DNA from: Microbacteriaceae bacterium VKM Ac-2855
GTDB taxonomy: Bacteria > Actinomycetota > Actinomycetes > Actinomycetales > Microbacteriaceae
Assembly: GCA_013204985.1 (NCBI GenBank)
Contig: JABMLG010000003.1
Span: 558,001 to 622,000, forward strand
DNA length: 64,000 bases
Reading direction: 5' to 3'
Within the stretch, counting starts at the first letter, position 1; each line of letters begins with the position of its first letter. The notes below the pieces were generated by a model, which did no database searches, had not been told where the DNA came from, and saw nothing but the letters and a program-made list of their open reading frames with translations. Shown one piece after another: positions 26,699-34,775 of this stretch. A program made the translations under genes and the position numbers.

Positions 26699-27847
26699 TC
26701 ACACGGCGACGAGGGCACCCTCGGCCCAGACGCGGTCGACCATGCGATCCGCGCGCAGCAGCACCGCATCCGCTCGGTAGCCGACGGCGAGCCGGCCGAG
26801 ATCGTGCTCGCGTCCGAGCACGCGTGCCGGGGTGGTGGTCATTGCCGCGACGGCGGTCGGCTCGTCCAGGCCGACCCGGTCGATCGCGAGGCGCAGAGCG
26901 GCGTCCTGAGTCAGGGTGGAGCCGGCGATCGTCTCCGTTCCGGCCAGGACGGCCAGCCCCGCCGTCACCGTGACCGCCAGGTCGCCCAGTCGGTACTCGC
27001 CATCGCTCGAGCCCGCGGCCGCCATCGCATCCGTCACCAGCGCGATCCGGCCCGGGGCGGCGTCGAAGGCGAGTCGTACCACGTCCGGATGCACGTGCTC
27101 GCCGTCCAGGATGATCTCGAGTGTCACCCGCGGGTCACCGAACGCCGCGAGCACCGGTCCAGGTGAGCGGTGGTGGATCCCTGGCATAGCGTTGAAGGCG
27201 TGCGTCAGCAGACGCGCCCCACGGTCGAATGCGGCTCGGGCGAGGGGCGCATCCGCTTCGGTGTGGCCGACGGCGACGACCACCCCCGCGGCGACCAGCA
27301 CGTCGATCGCCTCGAAGGCGCCGTCGAGTTCGGGCGCGAGGGTGATCTGGCGGAGGGTGCCCCGCGACGCCGCGATCAATGCCTCCACCGCGGACGGTGC
27401 CGGCAGCGCGAGATACTCCGGCTCGTGCGCGCCCCGCCGGGCCGGAGCGAGGAACGGACCCTCGAGGTGCGCGCCGAGGACCAGCGGGTCGTCGTCGGCC
27501 AGCTCGGCGATCGTCGCGAGCGAGGAACGCAGCTCGGCGAGGGGCGCGGCCACCAGACTGATCACCGAACGCGTGGTGCCGTGGGCGCGGTGCACAGCGA
27601 GCGCACGCTGGATCCCTGCGGCGCCGTCGTCGAAGGAGGCGCCTCCACCGCCGTGGGCGTGCAGGTCGATGAAGCCGGGCAGGAGACGCTCGCCTCGCGC
27701 GTCGTGCACGCTCGACTCCTCGTGAGCGTGTGCACGCCATCCGTCGCCCGTGCCGGTACCGATGATCGCGCCGTCGCGTGCAGCGAACCAGAAGTCGTCG
27801 ATCCGACCGTCCGCGTCGACCTTGCGCGCGCTGTGCACGACCAGCAT
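26699..27847 (-). CDS. nagA: N-acetylglucosamine-6-phosphate deacetylase
   Basis: Amidohydrolase that converts GlcNAc-6-P to glucosamine-6-P in amino-sugar and cell-wall recycling. 382 residues. Metal-site motif GFIDLHAHGGGG, then GAHLEGPFL, AVGHTEADA, the THAFNAMPGIHHR block and VTDAMAAAGSSDGEY. Its start overlaps the DUF2568 stop by 1 nt. No nagB or PTS gene is adjacent. Confidence 0.93.
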   Translation of the reverse strand: MLVVHSARKVDADGRIDDFWFAARDGAIIGTGTGDGWRAHAHEESSVHDARGERLLPGFIDLHAHGGGGASFDDGAAGIQRALAVHRAHGTTRSVISLVAAPLAELRSSLATIAELADDDPLVLGAHLEGPFLAPARRGAHEPEYLALPAPSAVEALIAASRGTLRQITLAPELDGAFEAIDVLVAAGVVVAVGHTEADAPLARAAFDRGARLLTHAFNAMPGIHHRSPGPVLAAFGDPRVTLEIILDGEHVHPDVVRLAFDAAPGRIALVTDAMAAAGSSDGEYRLGDLAVTVTAGLAVLAGTETIAGSTLTQDAALRLAIDRVGLDEPTAVAAMTTTPARVLGREHDLGRLAVGYRADAVLLRADRMVDRVWAEGALVAV

Positions 27848-28209
27848 CAGGAGAGGTCCCGACGACCGGCCAGCACCCCCGAGATCACGGCGACCACCCC
27901 GAAGACGATGGCGACGATCGGCTGCCCCAGCGCGAGCCAGGCCAGCGCGGCGGAACCCATCACGACGAGTTCGATCAGGGAACGGCCGTACACGTCGAGG
28001 TGGAATACGGCCTTCGGCGAGAGGAACAGGGCCCAGAGCAGGATCGCCAGGCCGGGGGCCGCGATGCCGAAGACGATGTTCAGCGGCGGCGACCAGGTGC
28101 TGAACCCCCAGATGCCGAGCGACACGAAGGCGAACAGCTCGAGCACGAAACGGACGACGTCGTTGGGGCCGATCTTGATGTCGTCCACGGATGCACCTGC
28201 CTGAGTCAC
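27847..28209 (-). CDS. YrdB/DUF2568 family membrane protein
   Basis: About 120 residues with three or four hydrophobic helices (VRFVLELFAFVSLGIWGF, then further C-terminal segments), ending GVLAGRRDLS. DUF2568 proteins have this size and no defined function. GTG 28209 is preferred because a TAAGCT -10 element lies 7 nt upstream; GTG 28188 is an alternative that would remove seven residues. First gene of the minus-strand nagA group. Confidence 0.75.
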   Translation of the reverse strand: MTQAGASVDDIKIGPNDVVRFVLELFAFVSLGIWGFSTWSPPLNIVFGIAAPGLAILLWALFLSPKAVFHLDVYGRSLIELVVMGSAALAWLALGQPIVAIVFGVVAVISGVLAGRRDLS

Positions 28210-28216
28210 GTCGTCC

Positions 28217-28222
28217 AGCTTA
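28217..28222 (-). promoter_or_regulatory. -10 element of the DUF2568-nagA group
   Basis: TAAGCT on the minus strand lies 7 nt before GTG 28209. Confidence 0.45.
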
Positions 28223-28233
28223 TTCGGGCCGCG

Positions 28234-28450
28234 GGTTGCGTGAGCTGCGAGGCGGAGGAGTGAGCGATGGCGGAGCCCTCGTGATCGACGACGACGAGCC
28301 CTCGTGATCGACGACAACGCGGCAGATCGCGTGGTGGTGGGTCGCCTGCGTCGGGGTCTGGTTGCGTGAGCTGCGAGGCGGAGGAGTGAGCGATGGCGGA
28401 GCCCTCGTGATCGACGACAACGCGGCAGATCGCGTGACCAGACCCCGACG
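28234..28450. repeat. Duplicated intergenic repeat, one copy bounded by 13-bp inverted repeats
   Basis: A block of at least 58 identical bases starts at 28234 and again at 28360 (126-bp offset). The first copy has an extra internal duplication of AGCCCTCGTGATCGACGAC. Both continue into AACGCGGCAGATCGCGTG. The second copy is enclosed by perfect inverted repeats CGTCGGGGTCTGG (28349-28361) and CCAGACCCCGACG (28438-28450), which end exactly at the purU stop codon. It may be a miniature mobile element or a long-loop terminator. Confidence 0.65.
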
Positions 28451-29386
28451 CTATTTGAAGATGATGGTGCGGGCGCCGTCGAGAAGCACCCGGTCCTCCG
28501 CGAACCATTTGACGGCTTGCGTGAGGGTGCGGCTCTCCTCGTCCTGCCCGATCGCGACGAGTTCGGCCACCGTGCGGGAGTGGTCGACGCGCACCACGTT
28601 CTGCTCGATGATCGGTCCCTCATCGAGGTCGCTGGTGACGAAGTGCGCCGTCGCGCCGATGAGCTTCACACCGCGAGCGTGCGCCTGCTTGTAGGGGTTC
28701 GCGCCCTTGAAACCCGGCAGGAACGAGTGGTGGATGTTGATGGCACGCCCGGCGAGGCGTTCGCAGAGTTCGGGCGAGAGGATCTGCATGTAGCGCGCCA
28801 GCACGACCAGCTCGATATCGTGCTGCTCCACGAGTTGGATGACGCGGTCCTCGAAGGCGCGCTTGGATTCGGCGGAGACGACGGGGCGCGATTCGAAGGG
28901 CACGCCGTAGAACTCGGCGAGGTCGCGGAGCGATCCGTGGTTCGACAGCACCATCGGGATCTCGATGGCCAGTTGGCCCGCGCGCTGGCGGAAGAGCAGA
29001 TCGTTCACGCAATGCGCCGCGGTGGATGCGAGGACCAGAGTGCGCAGTGGGCGACCGACGACGTCGAGGTTCCAGGTCATCCCGTACTTCTCGGTGATCG
29101 GCAGCAGCGCTGCTTCGAAGTCTTCGCGTCGAGCGGACGACTGCACCTGCAGACGCATGAAGAAGCGGCCGGTGTCGGCGCTCGAGAACTGCTGGCTCTC
29201 GGTGATGTTGCCGCGGGCCTGCACGACCGCGCCGGACACGGCATGCACGATTCCGGGCAGGTCGGGGCAGGCGAAGGTGAGGGTCCAATGGTTGCCGGCC
29301 GGACGCGCGCCGTCGCCCATGAACTCGGTCCCCGTCGGGCGGTCGGCGGTGTTCGGCGCGGCGGGGGTCGGCACAGCAGGATCCAT
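28451..29386 (-). CDS. purU: Formyltetrahydrofolate deformylase
   Basis: Hydrolyses 10-formyl-THF to formate and THF, balancing one-carbon pools. 311 residues: an N-terminal ACT domain (about residues 33-110, starting WTLTFACPDLPGIVHA) and a C-terminal formyl-hydrolase domain with YMQILSPEL, INIHHSFLPGFKG and IGATAHFVTSDLDEGPII. ATG 29386 is chosen because a TATTCT element lies exactly 6 nt upstream and the ACT domain fits this length. It is divergent from the MFS gene. purN, purH, glyA and folD lie elsewhere in the window. Confidence 0.95.
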   Translation of the reverse strand: MDPAVPTPAAPNTADRPTGTEFMGDGARPAGNHWTLTFACPDLPGIVHAVSGAVVQARGNITESQQFSSADTGRFFMRLQVQSSARREDFEAALLPITEKYGMTWNLDVVGRPLRTLVLASTAAHCVNDLLFRQRAGQLAIEIPMVLSNHGSLRDLAEFYGVPFESRPVVSAESKRAFEDRVIQLVEQHDIELVVLARYMQILSPELCERLAGRAINIHHSFLPGFKGANPYKQAHARGVKLIGATAHFVTSDLDEGPIIEQNVVRVDHSRTVAELVAIGQDEESRTLTQAVKWFAEDRVLLDGARTIIFK

Positions 29387-29392
29387 TTGCCC

Positions 29393-29398
29393 AGAATA
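29393..29398 (-). promoter_or_regulatory. -10 element for leaderless purU
   Basis: TATTCT on the minus strand is separated by 6 nt from ATG 29386. Confidence 0.6.
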
Positions 29399-29598
29399 TC
29401 GGCAGCCGCGCCCGGCTCCTGGACCGTTGCCCCGCCGACCCGTAGGCTGATGAGCGGCCGTCGGATCCGTCGGCCCCGGGCGCGCACGATGGCGCGCAGT
29501 CGATTCCGTCGTCCGCCCTCCGGGCCCGCCTGCTCCGCCGCGCCTCGCGCGGCCACTCGCACGCCGTCGACGGATGCGCCTCTCGGAGCATTCCGACC

Positions 29599-30861
29599 TT
29601 GTCGTCACCACACACGTCCACCATTCCCATCACCCTGCCGCGCCGCGGTACCTCCGCCGGCGCTGGGAGCGGACCGCGGCTGCCGTGGCTCGGCCTCCTC
29701 GTGCTCTCCTCCGCCGTCTTCCTCTCGGTGACCAGCGAGATGATGCCCACCGGTCTCCTGCCCGACATGAGCGCCTCGCTGGGTGTCTCGGAATCGCAGA
29801 TCGGCCTGCTGGTCAGCGTCTTCGCGTTCACCGTCGTGCTGTCCAGCACTCCGCTCGCTGCGTTGACGCGGCGCGCGCCGCGTCACACTCTGCTGGTGCT
29901 CGTGCTGATCGTGTTCGCCGTCAGCAACGTCGCCACGGCGCTGGCCCCGAACTACCCCGTCATTGTCGCCGCCCGGGTACTCGGTGGCGCGTCGCACGGC
30001 CTGTTCTGGGCGATCGTCGGCGCGTACGCCGGCCACCTCGTGCCCCGCGAGCAGCTCGGTCGCGCCGTCGCCATCGCGCTCGGCGGTGGCACGCTCGCCT
30101 ACGTCCTCGGGGTCCCCATCGGCACCGCGCTCGGCCACGCCGTGGGCTGGCGTGTTTCGTTCCTGATCGTGGCCGCGTTCACCTTCGCCGGGGCCGCGCT
30201 GGTGTGGCGCTTCCTACCTCCGGTGCAGAGCTCGCACGAGGCGGCCGTCGGTGCGCCGCCGCGGGCGCGCGGACTCGACGCCACAGCCGGAGCGGTCGCG
30301 CTGCTGTGCGTCACGACGGCGATCGTGATGGTGGGCCACTACGCCTTCTACACGTACATCGCCCCCTTCGCGACCGAGCGGATGGGAGTGGATGCGGGTG
30401 CCGTCGGTGGGGTCCTCTTCGCCTACGGCGTGGCCGGGGCCGTCGGGCTGGTGCTCTCGGGCACGGCCGTCGCCGCGCGGCGACCGACTCTCTCGCTCTT
30501 CGTGTGCCTGGTCGTCGTCGCGCTCGCTGTGACGCTGATGACGGTCTTCTCGGGCATCGCGTGGATCGCGTTCCCGAGCTACCTGCTCTGGGGTGTCGCC
30601 TTCGGGATCCTGCCGGCCCTGCTGCAGACGCGACTGCTGAGTACTGCTTCGCCGCGCATCCGCGACACCGCCAGCGCCGTCTACACCACGGCCTTCAACG
30701 CGGGCATCGGCGCCGGCGCCCTGGTGGGCTCACTCGCCTACGACGCCGTCGGGCTCGACGGGACCGCCGTCCTGTACATCGGCGCGTTGCTCGTCGCGAT
30801 CGCGATCGTCGCGGGCGGGTACCGCCGTCGATCCAGGTCCGGCTCGTTCACCGGACGTTGA
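29599..30861 (+). CDS. MFS transporter (drug/sugar efflux type)
   Basis: 420 residues with about 12 hydrophobic helices starting at LPWLGLLVLSSAVFL. Early GLLPDMSASLGVSESQIG and the motif C region of helix 5 (LGGGTLAYVLGVPIGTALG) resemble DHA1 exporters of the arabinose/chloramphenicol group. The start is uncertain: TTG 29599 is the only start codon upstream of helix 1 that keeps a normal N-terminus. The 3' end overlaps the convergent sigma-factor gene by 14 nt. Substrate unknown. Confidence 0.85.
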   Translation: MSSPHTSTIPITLPRRGTSAGAGSGPRLPWLGLLVLSSAVFLSVTSEMMPTGLLPDMSASLGVSESQIGLLVSVFAFTVVLSSTPLAALTRRAPRHTLLVLVLIVFAVSNVATALAPNYPVIVAARVLGGASHGLFWAIVGAYAGHLVPREQLGRAVAIALGGGTLAYVLGVPIGTALGHAVGWRVSFLIVAAFTFAGAALVWRFLPPVQSSHEAAVGAPPRARGLDATAGAVALLCVTTAIVMVGHYAFYTYIAPFATERMGVDAGAVGGVLFAYGVAGAVGLVLSGTAVAARRPTLSLFVCLVVVALAVTLMTVFSGIAWIAFPSYLLWGVAFGILPALLQTRLLSTASPRIRDTASAVYTTAFNAGIGAGALVGSLAYDAVGLDGTAVLYIGALLVAIAIVAGGYRRRSRSGSFTGR

Positions 30862-33016
30862 TCGCCGTCTCGGCGACCGGTCCCACGCGGGAGTCGCCGA
30901 GCGCTTCGGAGGTGTAGCGCACGCCGATCACGTGGTCGCCGGCATCCGTGATCGTAAGGCTCGTCGTCGTTCCGAGGAAGCGGATCCGCTGCGTGTCGAC
31001 GACGGTGCCGTCGACGAGGATCTGCACGTCTCCGGGGTCGCCGACCAGGAGGAGGCCGATCGACGAGCCGACCGTTGCGGTGCTCCGGGCGATCACGGCC
31101 GGCGCCTTCACCGTCACGGATGTGGTGAGGGGAGGGGCAGCGGTGTCGTCGGGCTGGCTGATGGTGAGCTCGGAGGTACCCGCGGGAAGGCCGGAGAGTA
31201 CCGGCACGCGCCAGGCGCCGGATGCGTCGGCGATCGTCGTCGCGAGCACCTCCGCACCACGGCTGATCCGCACCGTCGATCCCGGCTGGGCGGCGCCCTC
31301 GAGGCGAGGGAACACCTGGTGCCGCGGGTCCGTCACTGCCGTCATCGTCATCACCACGGGGGTGTGCGTGGGTGTGGGCGTCGAGGTGGGTGTGGGTGTT
31401 GGCGTAGGTGTTGCTGTCGGGGTGGGGGTCGGTGTCGGTGTTGCCGTCGGCGTCGGTGTTGCCGTCGGTGTTGCGGTCGCTCTCGGTGTCGATGTGGCTC
31501 TCGGTGTCGATGTGGTTGCAGGCGTCGATGTTGCGGTCGGCATCGGTCTGGTCGTCGGCGTCGAAGTGGTCGCCGGTGTCGTCGCCGGTGTCGTCGTCGT
31601 GCTTGCCGTCGGCGTCGTGTCGAGCGTGAGCGGGTTGGTCGGTACGTTGCTCGCCCGGCTCGGAGGGGAGCTCGAAATCGGTGCGGCCTCGGCCGCCGCC
31701 GACGCCGGAAGTGCCACCGCGACGAGCGGCGGGAGGGTCGCCGGAACGGTGGTCGGCTCGGGCTCGACCATCGCTTCGGGCGAGGAGGTCGGCTCGCTGG
31801 TCGGCGTCGCCGTCGGCGTAGCGATCGTGGTAGCGGTCGGCGTCGCCGTTGCCGTCGGCGTGGTGGCCGTCGGCGTGGTGGGTGTCGCGCCGGGGGTTGG
31901 CGCGTCCGGTGTCGGCCCGGAATCGGACGGAGTCGTCTCGCTGGTCGCCTCCGCGATCACCACCGCGCTCGACTCGCCCCCGACGATCGTCGGCCCGAGG
32001 ATGGCGGCGGCCGCGATCCCGGCCGCCAGCACGGCACCGCCGATCACGGACGCGGCGACGCCGACGGAGACCCCGGCGACCGTCGCGGCCGCGGTCGTCG
32101 CAGCTCCGGAGGCCGCCGCCCCGGCGGCACTCGCTCCGCCGACGGTCCCGGAGCCGGATCCGAGGTGGCCGGAGATCACGGCGCCCGCGGCGACGACGGT
32201 CGCGGGTGCCCCCGCCTGCAGCCAGGCCAGGTACGCCGTCGCGCCGCCGATTCCGGCAGCCAGAGGCAGCAGCACGAGCGCGAGCCGACTGCCGACGTCG
32301 TGCGCCTCCTCCGCGACGATCGAGCACCGGGTGCACTCCGCGAGGTGGGCACGCAGCCGCCCGCTGTCGCGAGAGCCGAGATTGCCACGGGTGTACGACC
32401 CGAGACGTTCGATCACCCAGCGACATTCCGAGTCGACCGGTGCATCCGTCAGATGCGCCTGGATCCACGCCTGCCGCAGACCCTCTCGCGCCCGGTAGGT
32501 CAGCGCGGCGACGGCGTTCGCTTTCATGCCCAGCAGTGGGCCGATCGTCTGCGCGGTCATGCTCTCGACCTCGCTGTACCACAGCGCCTCCTGCCACCGC
32601 GTGGGCAGGCTCCGGAAGGCCTGAGCGGTCAGACTGCGATCGAGGGCCTCGAGAGTGCGATCCTCGCTCGTGACCGGATCCTCGAAGTCCTCGAACTCGT
32701 CGATCGGCCGCTCGTGGCGGAGCTTGCGCCCCCACTCCGCCGCCGTGTTGCGGATCGTGGTGAACAGGTACGGGCGGAACGCCCCGGTGGGGCCGCCACC
32801 CCGCTTGATGGCTTGGAAGATCTTCGCGAACGACTCCGAGACCAGGTCGTCCGGATCCGTGTTGCTCGAATGCGAACGGGCCACGGTGCGGCCGGCGGAG
32901 GAGTGTCGTCGCCACAGCTCGGCGAACGCCTCCGTTCCACCGCGTTTCGCCTGTTCGACGAGCTCGACGTCGCTGAGCGTCTCGACGGGCGCGCGGCTGG
33001 CGTTCTCGGCATTCAC
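30848..33016 (-). CDS. Membrane-anchored ECF sigma factor fused to its own anti-sigma and extracellular domains
   Basis: 722-residue multidomain protein. Residues about 15-190 are an ECF sigma factor: sigma2 with DPDDLVSESFAKIFQ and FRPYLFTTIRN, sigma4 with LPTRWQEALWYSEVE. A zinc-finger anti-sigma motif HxxxCxxC follows (H224, C228, C231). Two hydrophobic segments follow (about 243-267 and 310-345), then a Thr/Pro low-complexity stalk with many PT repeats, and two Ig-like beta modules to the C-terminus. Fused sigma/anti-sigma proteins of this general plan are described in actinobacterial ECF groups. GTG 33016 has GAGGAG upstream. The stalk is encoded by degenerate GTCGGCGTC-like repeats prone to slippage. 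The extracellular ligand is unknown. Confidence 0.88.
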   Translation of the reverse strand: MNAENASRAPVETLSDVELVEQAKRGGTEAFAELWRRHSSAGRTVARSHSSNTDPDDLVSESFAKIFQAIKRGGGPTGAFRPYLFTTIRNTAAEWGRKLRHERPIDEFEDFEDPVTSEDRTLEALDRSLTAQAFRSLPTRWQEALWYSEVESMTAQTIGPLLGMKANAVAALTYRAREGLRQAWIQAHLTDAPVDSECRWVIERLGSYTRGNLGSRDSGRLRAHLAECTRCSIVAEEAHDVGSRLALVLLPLAAGIGGATAYLAWLQAGAPATVVAAGAVISGHLGSGSGTVGGASAAGAAASGAATTAAATVAGVSVGVAASVIGGAVLAAGIAAAAILGPTIVGGESSAVVIAEATSETTPSDSGPTPDAPTPGATPTTPTATTPTATATPTATTIATPTATPTSEPTSSPEAMVEPEPTTVPATLPPLVAVALPASAAAEAAPISSSPPSRASNVPTNPLTLDTTPTASTTTTPATTPATTSTPTTRPMPTATSTPATTSTPRATSTPRATATPTATPTPTATPTPTPTPTATPTPTPTPTSTPTPTHTPVVMTMTAVTDPRHQVFPRLEGAAQPGSTVRISRGAEVLATTIADASGAWRVPVLSGLPAGTSELTISQPDDTAAPPLTTSVTVKAPAVIARSTATVGSSIGLLLVGDPGDVQILVDGTVVDTQRIRFLGTTTSLTITDAGDHVIGVRYTSEALGDSRVGPVAETAINVR

Positions 33017-33118
33017 GGCGGCTCCTCAACCCTGCGTCTCTCGCCGCGGCGGGCGCGCCGTGCAGAGGACTCATCACAGAGACGTGGACACTGCGCGTTT
33101 ATGACGCGAACCCGCTCG

Positions 33119-33147
33119 ATTATCGACGAATCCGCTCATCATGACAA
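33119..33147 (-). promoter_or_regulatory. Promoter of the fused sigma-factor gene
   Basis: On the minus strand TTGTCA (33147-33142), a 17-bp spacer and GATAAT (33124-33119), about 100 nt before the start codon. It is the best two-hexamer promoter seen in the window and points to housekeeping sigma control. Confidence 0.6.
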
Positions 33148-33298
33148 ATCCTCGCGATGCCGCGTACGGATTTCGGAGAAGCCAGACAGGTTTGTGAAAG
33201 ATCTTCGCGGGGCGCGTCATAGAACGATGCAACGGGCCTCTCTCCTGATGAAGGAGTGAGCGGCTGCCTCGACAGGCCCGGAGGGGTCCGGCCGCTCG

Positions 33299-33448
33299 AT
33301 GACGATGACGGGCTCACCAATCTTCTCGGAGGACATCGCCGTATTGCTCGCGGTTCTGGCTCTCACCTGCGCCGTGTCCGGCGCAGCCCTTCTCACGCTG
33401 TCCTGGAACGGACGCCCTCGGCGGCGGAGGTTACGCATCCGCGGTTGA
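33299..33448 (+). CDS. Possible 49-aa single-helix membrane protein
   Basis: Short ORF beginning MTMTGSPIFSEDIAV with one strong hydrophobic helix (about residues 14-36) followed by a WNGRPRRRRLRIRG tail, the topology of small bitopic membrane proteins with a cytoplasmic C-terminus. GGAGGGG lies about 11 nt upstream, and a second ATG is two codons in. No homolog recognised. It lies between the sigma gene and two minus-strand membrane protein genes. Confidence 0.45.
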   Translation: MTMTGSPIFSEDIAVLLAVLALTCAVSGAALLTLSWNGRPRRRRLRIRG

Positions 33449-33548
33449 GCGCCGCTCCCACAGCCACCTGAGACGCGATCATCGGTCGCGATCAGGTCGC
33501 CCGGCCGCAGGGGGGACACGGAATACGCGTGCCTGTTGCCGGGCCCGG

Positions 33549-33582
33549 GCCCGGTCGATCCAACGGGTGGAATCGACCGGGC
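33549..33582. terminator. Hairpin between convergent small membrane protein genes
   Basis: GCCCGGTCGAT and ATCGACCGGGC pair perfectly (11 bp) around 12 nt. It lies downstream of the 49-aa ORF and of the minus-strand gene ending at 33610. Confidence 0.65.
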
Positions 33583-33609
33583 CTCCTCGGTCTCGATCCG
33601 TCGGTGCCG

Positions 33610-33936
33610 TCAGGCGAGGTACTCCACCTCGTCCGATACGCCGGAGTCGTCGGAACGCACCCGTCTCGACGGCGCCGGCGGATGCAGGAAGCGGATCACG
33701 ACGAGTCCGATCACCGCGGCGATACCGGCGAGGGCGCACGCGGGTGCCAGGTCGCGCAGCATCAGCCAGACGAAGACGTCGGTCGGGATTCCGGAATCCA
33801 TCGAGAAGCCGAACTGGAACGCGTCCTGAACGAACGCCTCGAGCACCGGGACGGCGAGCATCACGGCCGCGAAGCCGGCGGTGGCGAGCGTCCAGCCGCG
33901 CCGCGCGTCGGCGCTCGCCGGAACTGCCGATGTCAC
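33610..33936 (-). CDS. Small membrane protein, 108 aa
   Basis: Three hydrophobic segments (LATAGFAAVMLAVPVLEAF, FVWLMLRDLAPACALAGIAA and the VIGLVVIRFL region) and an acidic tail ending DEVEYLA. Its start overlaps the stop of the upstream membrane protein gene by 4 nt, so the two proteins are made together. No family recognised. Confidence 0.7.
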   Translation of the reverse strand: MTSAVPASADARRGWTLATAGFAAVMLAVPVLEAFVQDAFQFGFSMDSGIPTDVFVWLMLRDLAPACALAGIAAVIGLVVIRFLHPPAPSRRVRSDDSGVSDEVEYLA

Positions 33937-34481
33937 GGGCGTGCGCGGAGGACGTGCACCAGGAGTGCGGCACCGATCAGCAGGAACCCGGCGGTGAAGA
34001 GCGGCTGCGGGATGCTGTAGAGGATGGAGTTCAGGGCGGCGTCGCCCCTCGTGACGGTCACCATCCCGCCGTCGTAGTTCATCGAGTAATTGCGCAGTGT
34101 CGACCAGATGCTGGCGCCTGCGCCGATGGCGAGGAGCAGAACGGCGAATCCCCAGACCGGCACCAGCGAGCGACGGCGCGACGGCGACGTGCCCGGCGGT
34201 GCGGGCTCGCTCGGTGCTGGCTCGCTCAGTGCCGGCTCGCTCGGTGCCGGGCTGTTCTCGACCGGTGCCTGCGTGTGGTCGACCCGGGGCGCGGCCTCGG
34301 GCTCCGCTTCCAGGAGTTCGGTGAGCGACGACGGCGACCCATCAGGGGCGACCGCTCGTCGGGCACGCCGGCTGGTCGGCCCGGTGGCATCGCCGCCGCC
34401 GAATCCCCGCTGGAACACGGCGGGATGATTGGGGTCCAGCTCCGAGCTCTCGGCGCGATCGATTCGTGTGCGGTCCCTCAT
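33933..34481 (-). CDS. Membrane protein with proline-rich cytoplasmic N-terminus, 182 aa
   Basis: A long hydrophilic N-terminal half contains a run of APSEPA/ALSEPA repeats encoded by tandem GGCTCGCTC-like DNA. Two transmembrane helices follow (LVPVWGFAVLLLAIGAGASIW and PLFTAGFLLIGAALLVHVL). ATG 34481 is preferred because GGGGGA lies just upstream; GTG 34568 has no ribosome binding site and would add 29 residues. Coupled to the next gene by a 4-nt overlap. Function unknown. Confidence 0.7.
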   Translation of the reverse strand: MRDRTRIDRAESSELDPNHPAVFQRGFGGGDATGPTSRRARRAVAPDGSPSSLTELLEAEPEAAPRVDHTQAPVENSPAPSEPALSEPAPSEPAPPGTSPSRRRSLVPVWGFAVLLLAIGAGASIWSTLRNYSMNYDGGMVTVTRGDAALNSILYSIPQPLFTAGFLLIGAALLVHVLRARP

Positions 34482-34590
34482 CCGTCCCCCTTCGACGATC
34501 GCAACGCCCACCTCATCGGTGGCGGCATCGTCCTCGTGAGCCGATTCTTCAGCATCTCCGGCCGTCACGCGTGAACCCTCACCGGTTTGC

Positions 34591-34596
34591 TACGAT
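34591..34596 (+). promoter_or_regulatory. -10 element of the glyA-folD transcript
   Basis: TACGAT places the transcription start near 34603, right at the 5' end of the ZTP aptamer. Confidence 0.55.
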
Positions 34597-34599
34597 TGC

Positions 34600-34697
34600 G
34601 GCGTCGCGACTGGCGTTCGGATGGGTGACCATCAGGGAGCGGCGAACCACTCCGGGAGATTCCTCCAGGACACTTTTCCTGCCGCACGCCTGGGTCG
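34600..34697 (+). promoter_or_regulatory. ZTP (pfl) riboswitch upstream of glyA
   Basis: The conserved pfl-motif pieces occur in order: CGCGACTGGCG (34605-34615), GTGACCATCAGGGAGCGGC (34625-34643) and, after a variable linker, CCGCACGCCTGGGTCGG (34682-34698) that completes the pseudoknot. This class binds ZTP/ZMP and commonly precedes glyA, folD and purH. The 80 nt to the glyA start would hold the expression platform, including the ribosome binding site AAGGAG at 34765. Confidence 0.85.
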
Positions 34698-34775
34698 GAA
34701 CGGATACCGTTATTCGGGTTGCCCGCACACATCGTGGCGCGGGTGCCGCATCCGTTTCCCAGCCAAGGAGCGCCC

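Noticed and set aside
30932-33259. Very long plus-strand frames opposite the fused sigma-factor gene
   Set aside because: Low-complexity Arg/Gly/Val antisense of the Thr/Pro-coding repeats; the minus strand has sigma, zinc-finger and Ig-like motifs plus a good promoter.
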